Positions 12,961-24,869 of a stretch of DNA of 64,000 nucleotides are shown piece after piece. The DNA comes from Nephrocerus scutellatus (lineage: Eukaryota > Arthropoda > Insecta > Diptera > Pipunculidae), in assembly GCA_947095585.1 (NCBI GenBank), contig OX352761.1:112021890-112085889 (forward strand), given 5' to 3'. Below the pieces are notes generated by a model. The model searched no databases. It worked only from the letters and a program-made list of their open reading frames with translations, and was not told where the DNA came from. Position 1 is the stretch's first letter. Each line of letters opens with the position of its first letter. A program made the position numbers and the translations under genes.

Positions 12961-13042
12961 TGCGTGCGTGGTGCGCTGTGAGCAACGCTGCTTGCTTTAC
13001 GATTGGGGTTGTTTTATTGTTGGCTTGCAGTGCTTCGAATGT

Positions 13043-13115
13043 GTTTTTAAATTCTCTATATCAACTTCAGGTGGCAGGTGGCCGTAACTATCTCTGACTG
13101 GTGGAAGTGCGATCA
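13043..13115 (+). repeat. ATTAACTTCGCG dispersed repeat, partial copy
   Basis: Only the first part (TTTTAAATTCTCTATATCAACTTC and a CTGACTGG block) is recognisable before sequence leading into the RTE-C copy begins. Confidence 0.5.
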
Positions 13116-13199
13116 AACCTCCACGTGGTGGCTGCCACGATCCAAAGCAGGAAAAGCGGAATGATCGAGCTAGTCCCTTCAAAGTAAGGTTGGCGCGAG

Positions 13200-14202
13200 G
13201 CCAATAACCTCGCTTGTAAAAAATAATTATTACGGAACCAAAAATCAGCCTCGTTTACACTGATGAACGATGACGACCACGGCAACGAAAACGGCTAAAC
13301 GATTTAAGAATTTTCTCATGGAACGTACGCTCACTTTATAGAGCTCGAGCTGCCATGAGAAAATTCGGCATCTCGACACGACTGATGGCACGACTATTTA
13401 GATTGACCATGACCAAGGTTATAAGCCAAGTTAAAATATCCGGTTCACTATCAAGCCCATTCAACATCTATAACGGGCTCCGACTCCGGTCTGGGCTGCG
13501 CCTTCTTCAACTAGGTGTTGGAGAAAGTGATCCGAGACTCTGACATAACGGCGAGAGGAACAATCCTCTAAAAGTCCATACAGACACTGGCTTACGCAGA
13601 CGATATTGACATCGTTGATAGAAACCCAAGAGCTGTACGGGAAGCTTTCATTCAGATCGAGCAGACGGCACAAAATCTGGGGCTGCACATAAATGATAGT
13701 AAAACAAAGTACTTGGTGGTCACGTCTGCGAGCAGAAGATCCAACATTGGTCCCGCAATTAAAGTGGAGCGCGAATTTGATGTAGTACAATCATTTAACT
13801 ATCTCGGCTCAACTGTAGCAGCCGATAACAGCATGAAACCAGAAATACACGCACGGTTGCTTAAAGCTAACAAAGCCTACTATATTCTGTCAAGACTGTT
13901 CTAAACCAGGAACTTAACCATAACATCCAAGCTGCTGGTATATAAGACAATGGTCATACCAGTACTTATATATGGATCTGAGACTTGCTTAGCAAAAGAG
14001 GATCCTGCTTGGAAAGTCCTTTGCGGTAGGATTAATGGAACACGACAGCGAGGCCGGCCAAGTCTACGCTGGAAGCATGGCGTAGATCAGGACACCCAGA
14101 GTTTAGGGATGACATCGGCTCAAAATCAAGAACGGTGGAGAGACTTTTTGCGGGAGGCCAGGACCGGACTCCGGTTGTAGAGCCAAATATGATGATGATG
14201 AT
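13200..14202 (+). mobile_element. RTE-C element with large internal deletion
   Basis: The 5' part ends with an endonuclease start (SWNVRSLY-like, about 13312-13345). This is joined near 13352 straight to the RT at MRKFGIST, so most of the endonuclease, the linker and the first half of the RT are missing. The RT then shows VKISGSLSSPFNIYNGLR, a YADDIDIV box (frame-shifted, about 13590-13620) and the post-RT region, GRINGTRQRGRPSLRWKHGVDQD. It ends in the family signature GTAGAGCCAAATATGATGATGATG, which runs straight into an ATTAACTTCGCG repeat. It is dead because of stops and frameshifts. Confidence 0.75.
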
Positions 14203-14300
14203 ATTAACTTCGCGTGTTCTTCAGATCTTATGATCAATTTTTAACCCACTTCCCAAAGACCTAGTTTATTGAAATTTTGCTTTCCAAAGCCAAATTATTT
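14203..14300 (+). repeat. ATTAACTTCGCG dispersed repeat, partial copy
   Basis: It picks up in the middle of the repeat (attaacttcgcgtgttc, then caatttttaacccacttccc) immediately after the RTE-C tail. This suggests RTE-C inserted within the CTCTAT/ATTAAC sequence of an existing copy. Confidence 0.6.
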
Positions 14301-14918
14301 GTATCCTGTAATATATTCCTTCTGTGACCATTTGATAATTTCATCGTTTAGCAATCTTCTTTGTGCGTCTCTTTTATAATTTACTCTAAATATGGTAAGC
14401 CATGTTACGTATAACCATCCATTGACTTGTGTCCTACATATTCGACATTTTAAAAAAAACTATACCTCTTTTACAAACAAGGTCATTGTGTCCATAAATC
14501 AGCAAAATGACCTTCATGCACCTCACCTTGAAGTTAAGCCGATAAAAATCCCGTTACAAACCAAGGCATTGTTTATTTCATACAGATTATATTATACATG
14601 TTTAGCATTACTATGCACTCATTTTTTTAAAAAAAACTACTCACTCCATATTCAACTTAATTGTGAATATCTTTATCTGCTGTGAAGTGACAAGAAAGGA
14701 AGGAAAATAAAGAAACAAAGCATATTACGATTAGTGGTGTAACCGACGATGTATACCTAGCTATCTGCCTACGCAATGTGACAAACAACAAGAGAAAGCT
14801 TAAAATAGAAAACAAAGTCTATAATCTGAATGCATAATATAATCCTTGGCAGTGAGAGCCTTGTTGAATGATTGGGAAATGCCGTGAAAGAAAATTGCAA
14901 TGCGTTGTGTTTGCTTAC

Positions 14919-15042
14919 CTTGAACCGCAGCAAACACAACTGAACGCAGAGAATCACCGCCTTTTTTCGATACCAATGACACCTGAGCAAGAAGATACTT
15001 CGTTGTATAGTTAAGCGTCAACGTCCCCGACATTGTCGACAA
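14919..15042 (-). CDS. Candidate first coding exon, unidentified gene
   Basis: Reading the minus strand from an ATG at 15042, an open frame encodes 41 residues (MSTMSGTLTL...VVFAAVQ). It then reaches CAAG|GTAAGC, a good splice donor at 14918-14913 (phase 1). The sequence is complex and not repeat-like, and nearby DNA shows no transposon similarity. I do not recognise the protein and found no second exon. The frame stays open beyond the donor to 14800, so the exon call rests only on the donor and on sequence complexity. It may be chance. Confidence 0.22.
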
Positions 15043-15059
15043 ACTGTCGACGGAAATGC

Positions 15060-15990
15060 CGGCATTTTAGTTTCTCTTCATTGATTGAAAGATGAAAATG
15101 TATCGGGGAAAATATTGCAGCCAGGATGATAGAATGCCGTGATGGATGGGCGGAAATATTGAATCACAAATCTGAAGAACATTTGTATTCTACAGCATAT
15201 GTGCATATTACGTACAGAATAATTTCATCCAGCTATGTAGGGAATAATCAATCAGCATATAGTGCGTGAATTTTAAAAAAAATCAATCAATCATTTCGAT
15301 TACTTCTCCCAGCAGCTCTGTAATAGTACCTCTCTACTTGACTTTGAAGTATTTTGTGCCTCAATCTTCCCCATTTTTAGTCGATGTCCGGCGGAACGTC
15401 CAGGAATGCTTTAAAAATCTTAATGAATCTTCTTGCTGCTAAATAATTATTTTGTATCAAACTTCTCTTTCACGTCGATGTCTTCCTTCTGATGAAGTAA
15501 CTGGAACTAAAAGGTTCTTTTAACAAAACTTTAAAGAAACGTTTGCTTTTTGAAAGTAGCCAACTTTTTTTCAAAACTAAAATTTTTACCAATTAACATG
15601 TTGCGATCTGAATAGGACTACAATGAAAAAACGTTGCAATATGTATTGACAGTCTACATTCAAAAGTTGGAACGTTCGGTCACAGTGTTAGACAGATTTA
15701 TTTTTCAAATGATGTAAGCCTTTTTATTTTCGATATATTCGTGTAAATTGCACAACTGTTACTGACTCTTTTCAACACAAAGAAACTACCAGAAGGCCAT
15801 ATTCAGTTTGTGCAAAGGACCTGTAAAAAATTCTACCATTGGAATAAACGCAAACTCAAGTGGCCTAGAAGTTGTAACAAAAAAGAGATGGTTACACATT
15901 CCATCATTCTCCCCATGCACAGCTCCGGAGAACATAAACTAGTAAAGAAAAGAAAGTAAAGTAAAGAAAGACATAGATAGAAGATAATTT
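15060..15990. other. AT-rich noncoding DNA
   Basis: I see no gene or recognisable repeat here. Confidence 0.5.
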
Positions 15991-15992
15991 CT

Positions 15993-16222
15993 ACTTCATC
16001 ATCATCATCATTAGCATCATATTTGGCTCTATAACCGTGGTTCGGTCCTGGCCTCCCACCTGTCCCACTTTTAAGCCGATGTCATCCAGTTTTGTATCCC
16101 TAAACTCTGGGAGTCCTGGTCTATGCCATCCTTCCTAAGCCGGCCTCGTTGTTGTGTTCCATAAATCCTACCGCTAGGGACTTTCCGAGTAGGATCCTTT
16201 TCGCTCATGCGAGCTTAGTGTC
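15993..16222 (-). mobile_element. RTE-C 3'-end fragment
   Basis: On this strand it begins with the (CAT)n tail and ATTTGGCTCTATAACC, the complement of the RTE-C 3' signature. It continues through the complement of the post-RT region (the GRPxLRW-type segment). It stops where CR1-like sequence begins. Confidence 0.8.
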
Positions 16223-16234
16223 CTGCCCACCAAA

Positions 16235-17430
16235 ACACCGAAATCCTTAATGACCGGCAGTACGGATTTCGTAGGCAACGTTCTACTGGTGATTTGATGG
16301 TATATCTCACCGAACAGTGGTGCCCGTCTTTGCATCAATTTGGTGAAAGCAAGGCTATTGCACTCGATATTTCTAAGGCATTTGACAGAGTTTGACATCA
16401 ATCTCTTTTGTTTATTGGATGGTATCAAGTCTCAAGTACATCACTTATATGTTGGCGTACCCCAGGGCTATGTTTTGTCCCCCAAAACTCTTTCTTAGTT
16501 TTATTAATGATCTATTGTCTTTGCCTTCTAGTCCAATTTACTCGTTCGCTGACGACAGCACTCTCAGCTACACATATAAGATTGAGGTACATCCCTCCAC
16601 TTCTTATGTGGAACTCAAACAACTACGTATGTGTAGAATTTAATGCTTCCAAAACCCAATGCTGTCTGCTGTCGTCTAAGCGAATTCTAAATCCCATGCC
16701 ATTATCCATGAATGGCACTTGCATCGAGAAAACTGAAAATCTTGCAATTCTCGTTATGTGCGTTACCGGCCGCTTCATTGCAATGACCACATATTTACCG
16801 TCGCAAGAAATGCTGCGAAATGTTTAGGTTTCCTATCCCGGTGAAAGAAATATTAATTTCATTCTCTCTGATCTGTCTTCTATCTATAAGTCTTTTATTC
16901 GCCCTAAACTTGAGTAAGATTGCCATATCTGGTCTGGTGCGCCTAAAACTACCTTATATCAGTTAGATGAATACAAAACCGTGCGATAAAACTTATCGGT
17001 GACGAAAACATTGCGAAATCAATAGATTCGCTTGAACACCGCAGGACTGTTTCCTGCTTGTCACTGTTTTATCGCTTCTTCCACCAGCGGTGCTCAAGAA
17101 AAATAGCCAGCTGCATGCCACCTCTCCTTGAATTCAACCGCAATACTCGTGGCGCTCTAAATGCTCATCATTTTATCCTCAAGCCCATATTCGGACGTAC
17201 AGTTAAGTTCAGGGATTCGTTCTTCAGCCGTACAACACGTATGTGGAATGCTCTGCCAAGCTCTGTCTTTCCACATCACTATGATCTACAGGCATTCAAA
17301 ACACAACCTCGTAAACATCCCCATTTTCCTTCTCTCTCTCTCTCTGTTAACGCCCGCGCTGCACGAAGCAAATAGCCGAGCATTATAAGGGTGCGAACCC
17401 CTTTACGCGCTAGCGAATTATAAAAACAAA
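16235..17430 (+). mobile_element. CR1-like LINE, degenerate 3' half
   Basis: The translation in shifting frames gives DRQYGFRRQRST and ALDISKAFDRV (RT motif A). It continues with a damaged motif B and SFADDSTL (the catalytic FADD box), then the post-RT region KTTLYQLDEIQNRAIKLIGD and SLEHRRTVSCLSLFYRFFH. The end is FGRTVKFRDSFFSRTTRMWNALPSSVFPHHYDLQAFKT. The 3' untranslated part has 'gcattataagggtgcgaacccctt', shared with 41040 and 48700. There are several frameshifts and stops, so the copy is inactive. Confidence 0.8.
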
Positions 17431-17499
17431 TCAAATTATAGTTTCACTACTTCACACTGTCTTCCACTAACTCAAGAAGAAGTAAAATAAAAAAAAATT

Positions 17500-18420
17500 G
17501 TGCTGGTGTAAAAAGGGATTATTTTTGGATTTGTGGAAAATTTTGTCGTATACTCCTATTTTTAAATGTGGTAAGAGACATCATATTGTAAATTATAGAT
17601 GTAGGTATCTCAAAATTATCAACCATCAAGCATCCCATCGAAAAAAAAGTATAAAGGATCGCATTTCTTTCTTCGCTAAAGGTGTAATTGCGCAAGAACA
17701 ACATGTTTGTTGCTGCAAATTCTACGACCAGAAATTATGTTACATTCACAGAATATTTGTTGGATGTGATTGAAAGTGGCGCTCAAAGTGATGTAATATA
17801 TACTGATTATGTAAAAGCATTTGACGGCATTCAACATAAAATACTATTACAAGAATTGCATAATATAGGTTTAAACAACCTACTAATACAGTGGACAAAA
17901 TCATATTTATTTGGAAGAATCCAATATGTAAAAATTGCATAAAAAGATAGTTCATGTTACATGGTAGCAGGAGTACCACAGGGAAGTCTTTTAGGCCCGT
18001 TACTTTTTTTGTTATTTGTTAACGACTTGCCATCAATTTTACATCCTTTTAAAATTTGCTGATGATTTAAAATTATTTTGTAAGGTAGAATCCTACACAG
18101 ATTGTTTAAGACTTAAAGCATAATTAAATGTATTATTGCAAGCTTAGAATATAATATAATGTTTCTTCGAGATTGTTATCTGGTCATATCATTGCTTCTT
18201 AAATATTAAGTCAAGTGGAATTGCGTGTTCCTAAACGTATTTTAAGAATCAATCAAACGTTCAATGCATCCCTTTCATCGCACAAATTATGGCCAAAATT
18301 CACCAATATCAAAATGTTTAATAAATTATAATCAAATTAGCGATAAGTTAGATTTATCATTTGATAGGTAAAAATTCGAAAAAATTGTTAAATCAAATAT
18401 TTAAATTTGCATAAGATACT
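17500..18420 (+). mobile_element. Jockey-like LINE, RT fragment
   Basis: Frames spanning 17498-18060 give LWKILSYTPIFKCGKRHHIVNYR and KGVIAQEQHVCCCK...FTEYLLDVIESG. These are followed by YTDYVKAFDGIQHKILLQELHNIGL (motif A), [25 protein letters not shown] (motif B) and a broken ADD box. The order and wording match Jockey/CR1-group reverse transcriptases but differ from the CR1-like family next to it. Stops and frameshifts are frequent. The 3' part to about 18420 is only weakly recognisable. Confidence 0.75.
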
Positions 18421-18479
18421 AAGTACCTTTTAGATGAAATAAATAAACTAAATTAAGCTAGATAGCAAGTTGCTCGCTC

Positions 18480-18760
18480 TACTATTGGAAACACATTGTA
18501 TCTGCTTGAAGATTGCTCTTTAATGTAAAAGAAGAATAAACTTTTATAGAAAATGGATAATTTTTTGTGGACTCCCAGCCATACGGACACTTACAGGCTG
18601 AAGAAAATAATGATGCTAATGAATTTTCAAAAAGCAGAAAATACACGCAGCCTCGTAGGTGAAACATGCCACAAATGTTGTTAGGTTTATGCAAAGTTTG
18701 TGTAAAGTAAGCAAGCAGGAATACTACGGCAACACTTGTAGGGTAATCAAGTTGCAGATA
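18480..18760 (+). mobile_element. Possible LINE RNase H / tail fragment
   Basis: One frame reads FLWTPSHT-like followed by sequence with stops, resembling the WxPSHxGxxGN motif of LINE RNase H domains. It is only a short degenerate match. Confidence 0.3.
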
Positions 18761-18769
18761 AGCCCAAAA

Positions 18770-20250
18770 ATATTACTGATTTTTTTGGCATTTCTATAAA
18801 TTGCTGTTAGAATGTAGTTGGGTGAGCAAACCAACATAATCCAACTGGAAGTCTTCAATGGGACTTTTTCAAGAGTAAACTTTTTTGAAATGTCAAGGAT
18901 CAACTGTTTATGGTTGTGTAAATAATCCAGCGCAACCCAACTGGAAGTCGACTTGTGACTTAAAATGGAGGATCATCTGATGATTTTTTAATATTTTTTT
19001 TGAATATTTTGTGAAAGAACATAATCGACGGAGTTTGCCTGTCGAAACTAGGGCAAATACCTCGTTAATTGAGGTAGTAATATGATATGTACATATATAA
19101 AAAATTAGTTTTGTTATTGATTGGATCGACCAATCGTCTATAACCGAGATTTTTCATCTACGACACATCTATTTTCATCTATACACACACACAACAGATT
19201 AAAAAAAAAGTGTGAACATTTGCCAAAAAATTGTAATTGCTAAAATTTTGCATTCTGATTTGCTAATCGTTGATTAGTATATCGAAAATTAATTTCTTAC
19301 CTCATCTATAATTGCCATAGCTCTGTAGTTAAATCCAAGTTAATCCAAATCGTTTAAAAAAAAGAATAGCTGCGCAATTGAAAGGTTAATTTCTTTCCTT
19401 GGCACAGTGTTCACACTAAGTTTCTAATAAACTTATTCCAATAGTACTTATATAACTATATGAGAATAATTAAATGCACCACCACAAACGCACGCACGTT
19501 ACAAGCAATATCCATAAACAGATTCCAAAATTATTGCTTAATTTTTGTTTCGTCAAAACAACAAAAAGTATAACTATTTGAAAAACGATTATCTTTTCTT
19601 CGTTGGAGCGCGACGCGCAATCTTTTAGAAAAATTCAGACTCAACTGATCGCTTGAGGAACATCATGATCATGACCAATCAATTGTTTTGCTTCGCAATT
19701 TCGATATTCGACGTGCAACGAGATTTATTTGAATTCGGAAGTTGACATCGCTTTAATGTGCCAATGGCGGGAGAAACAAAAATCAAGTTAGACGAAGTGC
19801 AAGTTCAAGTGCCTTCAAGCTTCTTGGCATGCGGTTAGGAAAACTTAGGTATATATTTACTCTTCCTTCTTATAAACTTAGCCTGACGAATTTAGAAAAT
19901 CTTTTCGATTTATAATCACAATTAGTTACGTTCACAGCGGATGGCGTAGTTTAATATAAATCGCCTGGCAATGAACCATTTAGTAATTCACTAAAAATCA
20001 TAACAAAGATTCCGTTCGGGGAAGACTTGATCTTTAAATTATGATTCTAGCGAGCAGGAAGGGCGAAGCTAATAATCAATCAGAGCGAAGGATATTTCTT
20101 TTAGCGTGCATGTGTTTGTTAGTCCACTCTCTGTTCTCGACTTCTTCTCGACTTGTTTTATGCGAGTGTTTAGAGCTCGATTTACCATGACGTAATTTGC
20201 AGATTTTTGTTTATCCATAGAGGTACTTTAATTACCATTGTCTGTTTGTC
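18770..20250. other. Noncoding DNA, no gene seen
   Basis: AT-rich with short mixed motifs; no open frame of note and no recognised element. Confidence 0.45.
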
Positions 20251-20311
20251 TGTAAGGATATAACGCTTTTATGTCGCCTCATCCCGCCTAAACCAGTGGG
20301 CGTAGGGAAGC

Positions 20312-20590
20312 CATATTCACACCGTATGTTCGTTTAGTGCTTCGATAAGTTCTATTTTTTTTGGAGCTTTTAGGTAGCGCTGAATTCGAGATATTTTCGA
20401 AACTTTGTGTTTATGGTTGGATTTGGGTCATATTCCTACCATATATTCGTTTGGTGCTCCGATAAGTTTAAGTTTTTTTTTAACCCATTAGGTGGTGCTA
20501 CAGTCGAGATATAAACGAACATTTGTGTTTATGGTTGGATTTAGTTTATATTCACACCATATGTTCGTTTGGTGCTCCGAAATGAAAAAG
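20312..20590. repeat. About 118-base tandem repeat, three partial units
   Basis: The phrase 'tattc.cacc.tat.ttcgttt.gtgct.cga' starts at 20312, 20429 and 20547. A second phrase, 'gtgtttatggttggattt', recurs at 20407 and 20525, 118 bases apart. Units differ by substitutions and short indels. The array sits just upstream of the Helitron fragment and may belong to that element. Confidence 0.75.
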
Positions 20591-20699
20591 ATTGAAATGG
20601 TTAGGTGGTATAAAAAATATTCCGTAATTTTTGACGCGTTCTCACCTAGACGTATTTAAAGATTGATTTTCCCGTTTAATTTTTAAATGCACCACATAT

Positions 20700-21069
20700 A
20701 CTGAAATTATAAGTTGGTGCAATTATGATGCTTCTTCGAAATCTAAACCCAAAAAAGGGTTTGTTGAGTGTAACTCGATTAATAGTCCGGAGTCTTCATC
20801 GAAACTGTATAAAAGCAGAAACTATCACAGGAAGTAAAAAGGGGGAAGAAATTTGCATTACTAGAATTGATATGGAGCCAAGCGAAAGTTCTTGGCCATT
20901 CAGAATGAAGCGTCGCCAATATCCATTTATGTTGGCTTTTGCAATGAACATCAACAAGAATCTAGGCCAGTGTTTTGATCATGTCGGTGGATATCTTCCT
21001 GAGCCAATTTTCGCTCATGGACAGTTAGATGTTGCCTTTACTCAAAGAAGATATTATAAAAATTCCTAA
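20700..21069 (+). pseudogene. Helitron RepHel helicase C-terminal fragment
   Basis: The open frame at 20725-21069 encodes MLLRNLNPKKGLLSVTRLIVRSL near the start, then PFRMKRRQYPFMLAFAMNINKNLGQ and YLPEPIFAHGQLDVAF. These correspond to the C-terminal motifs of PIF1-type helicases in Helitron RepHel proteins, where the consensus is LAFAxTINKSQGQ and YVAxSR. Here the key Lys-Ser is changed to Lys-Asn and the final Ser-Arg motif is lost. No Rep domain or upstream helicase motifs are present, so this is a fragment. Confidence 0.8.
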
Positions 21070-21339
21070 TTAAAAATACAGATTGTCAAGGAGATTTACT
21101 TAAGAACACGAGAATGCTTACAAAAAAACAATATGTAAATAAAGAAATCCAGAGCTAAATAAACAAATATGCCTATTTTCGAAGTTAATTTTATCCAAAA
21201 CAAAAACTTAATTTATTTCATTATTTTTTTAGAATAGTAATTATATATTGGGACTCAAGTGAAAAAAAATTAATTCCGTCATTTTTGTAATAATAACAAT
21301 GTCTTTAAAACTGAAGCAAAAAGCGCCTACTTTTCTTTC

Positions 21340-21930
21340 TTTATCTTATTTGGCTGTACAACCGTGGTCAGGTCCTGGAATCCAGCAAAATAGATTTCGA
21401 GACGATGTCACATAGTTTAGAATTTCTAAACTCTGAACTACGCCTCATTACACACCATCTTTACACGCAATCCTTAAACGCCACAATTACACTGTAAGCT
21501 TTGACAGCCACGCTGTCGTATATCATTACCAGAAAGGTCTTCCTAGATCATGCAAGTTAGGTGTTCTACCTACCTGAGTCTTCTAAATTGGAAACGCTCG
21601 TGGATCTCATTATTATAGAGTTTCCGAAACATCCCACCTCATATACGAGGCTACCAATTTTCCCAATGCCTGTTATGGTTAAATTCCTGGATTTGAAGAG
21701 TCTTAAAAGAGTTTCTTGGAACTAAGCAAACGTTATGTTCCATGCTGATATCGGTTGTAGCAATTGACCTGAATTGTTAAGTGATTGCACTACATCATAA
21801 TTGCGCTCCACTAATTAAATTGAGGGACTAATGTCTGCTCGCAGACGTGACCACCGTGTAATTGGCTTTGCTCTTATTTATATGCAGCCCTTTGGTTTCT
21901 ACCAATGATGTCAATATCGCCTGCCTAAGG
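21340..21930 (-). mobile_element. RTE-C 3'-half fragment, diverged
   Basis: It begins (minus-strand 3' end) with the complement of the RTE-C tail, 'ttggctgtacaaccgtggtcaggtcc'. It continues through the post-RT region and ends within the RT, where 21830-21930 matches 23690-23830 of another copy. It is more diverged than the other copies and has many stops. Confidence 0.7.
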
Positions 21931-22120
21931 CCTAAGGCCACGCACTGAGTAACAAAAAGCGGAGAGTAAGGCTAAGGCCACGCACAGAGCGGCAAGCGGC
22001 AGAGCGGCAAAAAAAATTAAAATATATGAAATTATATTGTTGTGTCATCGCAGTCGCTGAGCGACAAGCGACCTTTTTGAGCGGCATTGCGCCGCCGCTC
22101 AGCTTTCAATTCTTTTCTAT
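21931..22120. repeat. Subterminal-repeat-like block (AGCGGC motifs)
   Basis: 'taaggcc(t)aaggccacgcac.gag' occurs twice (about 21925 and 21970), followed by repeated AGCGGCA motifs and, at 22075-22105, inverted CGCCGCTCA motifs. This is the look of a hAT-type transposon end or MITE, but I could not find the opposite terminus or a target duplication. Confidence 0.3.
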
Positions 22121-22149
22121 TATTTTAGTGTAGTGCTGTAGTTTAATTT

Positions 22150-23500
22150 TTCTTTTAAAATGTTCGTGATTTCCTGGAGATGATTATAGGAATATGAAAG
22201 ATTGAAAAATTCGGGAAAAACTGAAAAAATTTCGTTTTCCTTGTGATTTATGTATAAACTCGCGGCCATAACTCATGATTCGAACACGTTTTATATATAT
22301 ATACATATAATATATATTTTCTTTTATACACCTTTATTTTACAGTGAAATGATAGTTATTATGTTTTTGGTAAGGGTGGGAACAGCCATCCAATTTATTG
22401 TATTAGTAATCTATGTGGCGACTTTTGTAATGCTTTGCTATCATGCCTTCTTCTAGACAGTCACCAGATTGCCATCTATCAGTGTCTTTCTGAATACTCC
22501 CATTTGTTAATTTTTTTTCAAATTATCACATAACATTAAAAAGCTACGAGACCATGTAGCCTAAGTTTTTTGTTGCCAATATTCTCGGGTTCATTGGCCT
22601 TATTTTAAAAATATAGCCAGCATAAAATTTTTTTGTGATTAAATATTTACGAAAGAAAAACAGATGTCACATTTTCTTCGTCTTACTTGTCATTCTTTTT
22701 ATGATTATCACAAAGATCGCCTTGAACTTCACCAGACGTTAGGAATAGATTGTCCCAAATAAACTTCTTTTTTTTTAAATGTTGTTAATATCGATTAGAG
22801 GAAATAATGAACATTTCAGTTCGTTAAATGTAGTCGCACAAGCTTAGCAGCTTGTGAAGCTATCGTATTCTTGGGACGACTACTTACATATATTAAAAGC
22901 AGAAACTAACATCACAAAACAATTGAAGTGTTTTTTCGTGGAGTGGTGGGGGGTTTTGTTTAAAGATGGAAAATTTCCCTACCGTGCTGCGCATCATCTT
23001 ACTACAACCTACCATTATTTTGCTGTTTTCCAAAATTTATTTATTTTCTAATTTACTTGTATAACACAGCAGAACATATAATTTACAATATTTTGATTTT
23101 TGGATATATCAATAATTTGCGAATTTCTATCTAAACTACTCGTAAAGCATTGCCACGGAATAAATACCCTGCTTGTGCGTATTTCTATCATCTATTGATA
23201 GGTGCAGCAAATGACGTCAATATTGGGGAACATTTTTCATGCCAATAATTGATGTTATTTTAAAAAAATGTTTTGCTAACATTTCTTGCGAATTCAGTAT
23301 ATGATTGAAAAATGAAAAACAGTTTTTGCCTTAGGCATTGTCGGACATTATACTCGTGGAAGTTTTTGTTTTTTATTTCTGCCGCTCGAAAACAAACAAA
23401 CAGCTCAGAAAATTATCTAAATGTTTAATATTTTGAATACACGATAGAACTTTTAATTTAAAAAATCTGGCATTATTACCTGAAATACTTTCGTTCTTAT
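22150..23500. other. AT-rich noncoding DNA
   Basis: I see no gene or recognised element. The open frames here have no recognisable motifs. Confidence 0.45.
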
Positions 23501-23514
23501 AGTGGCTGTTTTTT

Positions 23515-24860
23515 CATCATCATATTTGGCTCTACAACCTGTATCCGAAATGACTTTCCGAGTAGGATCCTATGCGCTCATACGAGCTAGGTATCCTGCC
23601 CACCGAAGCCTACCTAGCTTAATTCCCTTCACGATGTCGACATTGCGGTAACGCTTGAGGATCCCATCATTATAGATCTCATCATTTAGAGACCAATGTT
23701 GGATCTTCTACTCGCAGACGTGGCCACCAAGTACTTTGTTTTGCTCTCATTTGTGTGCAGCTCCAGAGTTCGTGACGCCCGCTCGATCTGGATGAAAGCT
23801 TCCTCTACAGCTCTTTGATTTCTATCAACGATGTCGATGTCATTTGCGTAAGCCAGTATCTGCATGGTCTTATAGAGGATTGTTCCTCTCGCCGTTACGT
23901 CAGAGTCTAGGATCACTTTCTCCGACACCAGGTTGAAGAGGACGCAGGCCAGTACACCCCCTTGTCGGAGCCCGTTATAGATGTTGAATGGGCTTGATAG
24001 TGATCCGGATATTTTTACTTGACTTATAACATTGGTTGTGGTCAAACTATATAGTCGTGTCAGTTTATTTGGGATGCCGAATTCTCTCATTGCTTTATAA
24101 AGTTATACTCTGGCTATGCTGTTATAGTCGGCTTTAAAGTTATACAAAGATGGTATAGTGAGTTTTGAAACTCTAGACATTTTTCCATCACTTGCCTTAG
24201 GGTGAAAATCTGATCAGTTGTTGATTTGCCTGGAATGAAGCCACACTGGTATGGACCAATGATGACTTTAGCGTATGGGGCTATCCTGTATTGAAGGATA
24301 GAAGAAAAAATCTTACACGCGGTACTCAACAATGTTATACCACAATAATTGCTGCATGTTGTGATATCTCATTTCTTGTGTATGCGGCTGCAGGATGTCT
24401 CTTCGCCAGTTTCTGGCATCGCTTTTTTCTCCAATACTTGTACTATTATTTCATGGTACCTTTTTAATTAGTTCCGCTGGGATACCAGCTGATCCCGGAG
24501 CCTTATTATTTTTGAGCCAATTTATCGCTCTGTTATCTTCGTCTATGGATGAGGGCGGGAGCATAGTGTGGTTTTCGGATATTGGTGGAGCCTCCAATTC
24601 CTCAGATAACTGGCCACTTAGCAACTCATAAAAGTGCTCTTACAATCGCTCTAAGATGCCTTTGAGACGGCGATCATATTACCCTCTTTGGCCTTGCAGT
24701 ATGTGCAACGCGGTGTAAATTGCCTCCTAACGCAGATTTTTTGGTAGAACTTCCGCGCCTGTACAGTGTACTGTTCTAGTTCACTTAAGAGATTTTTCTC
24801 CTAGGCTGCTTTCTTTCGCCGGTAAACTGTTTTTTCATATCTCGTTAGCTCTTTATATTC
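23515..24860 (-). mobile_element. RTE-C element, 3' half
   Basis: It starts (3' end) at CATCATCATATTTGGCTCTACAACC. Minus-strand frames give MLSTACKIFSSILQYRIAPYAKVIIGPYQCGF and STTDQIFTLRQVMEKC in 24114-24332. In 23686-24090 they give MREFGIPNKLTRL, VKISGSLSSPFNIYNGLRQGGVLACVLFNL and YANDIDIVDRNQRAVEEAF. The catalytic box is YAND instead of YADD. A gap separates the STTDQIF part from motif A. The 5' end fades near 24860 in the linker before the RT. Confidence 0.8.
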
Positions 24861-24869
24861 ATATATATA

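Noticed and set aside
14392..14685. 97-codon plus-strand open frame as a gene
   Set aside because: Low-complexity AT-rich translation with no supporting signals.
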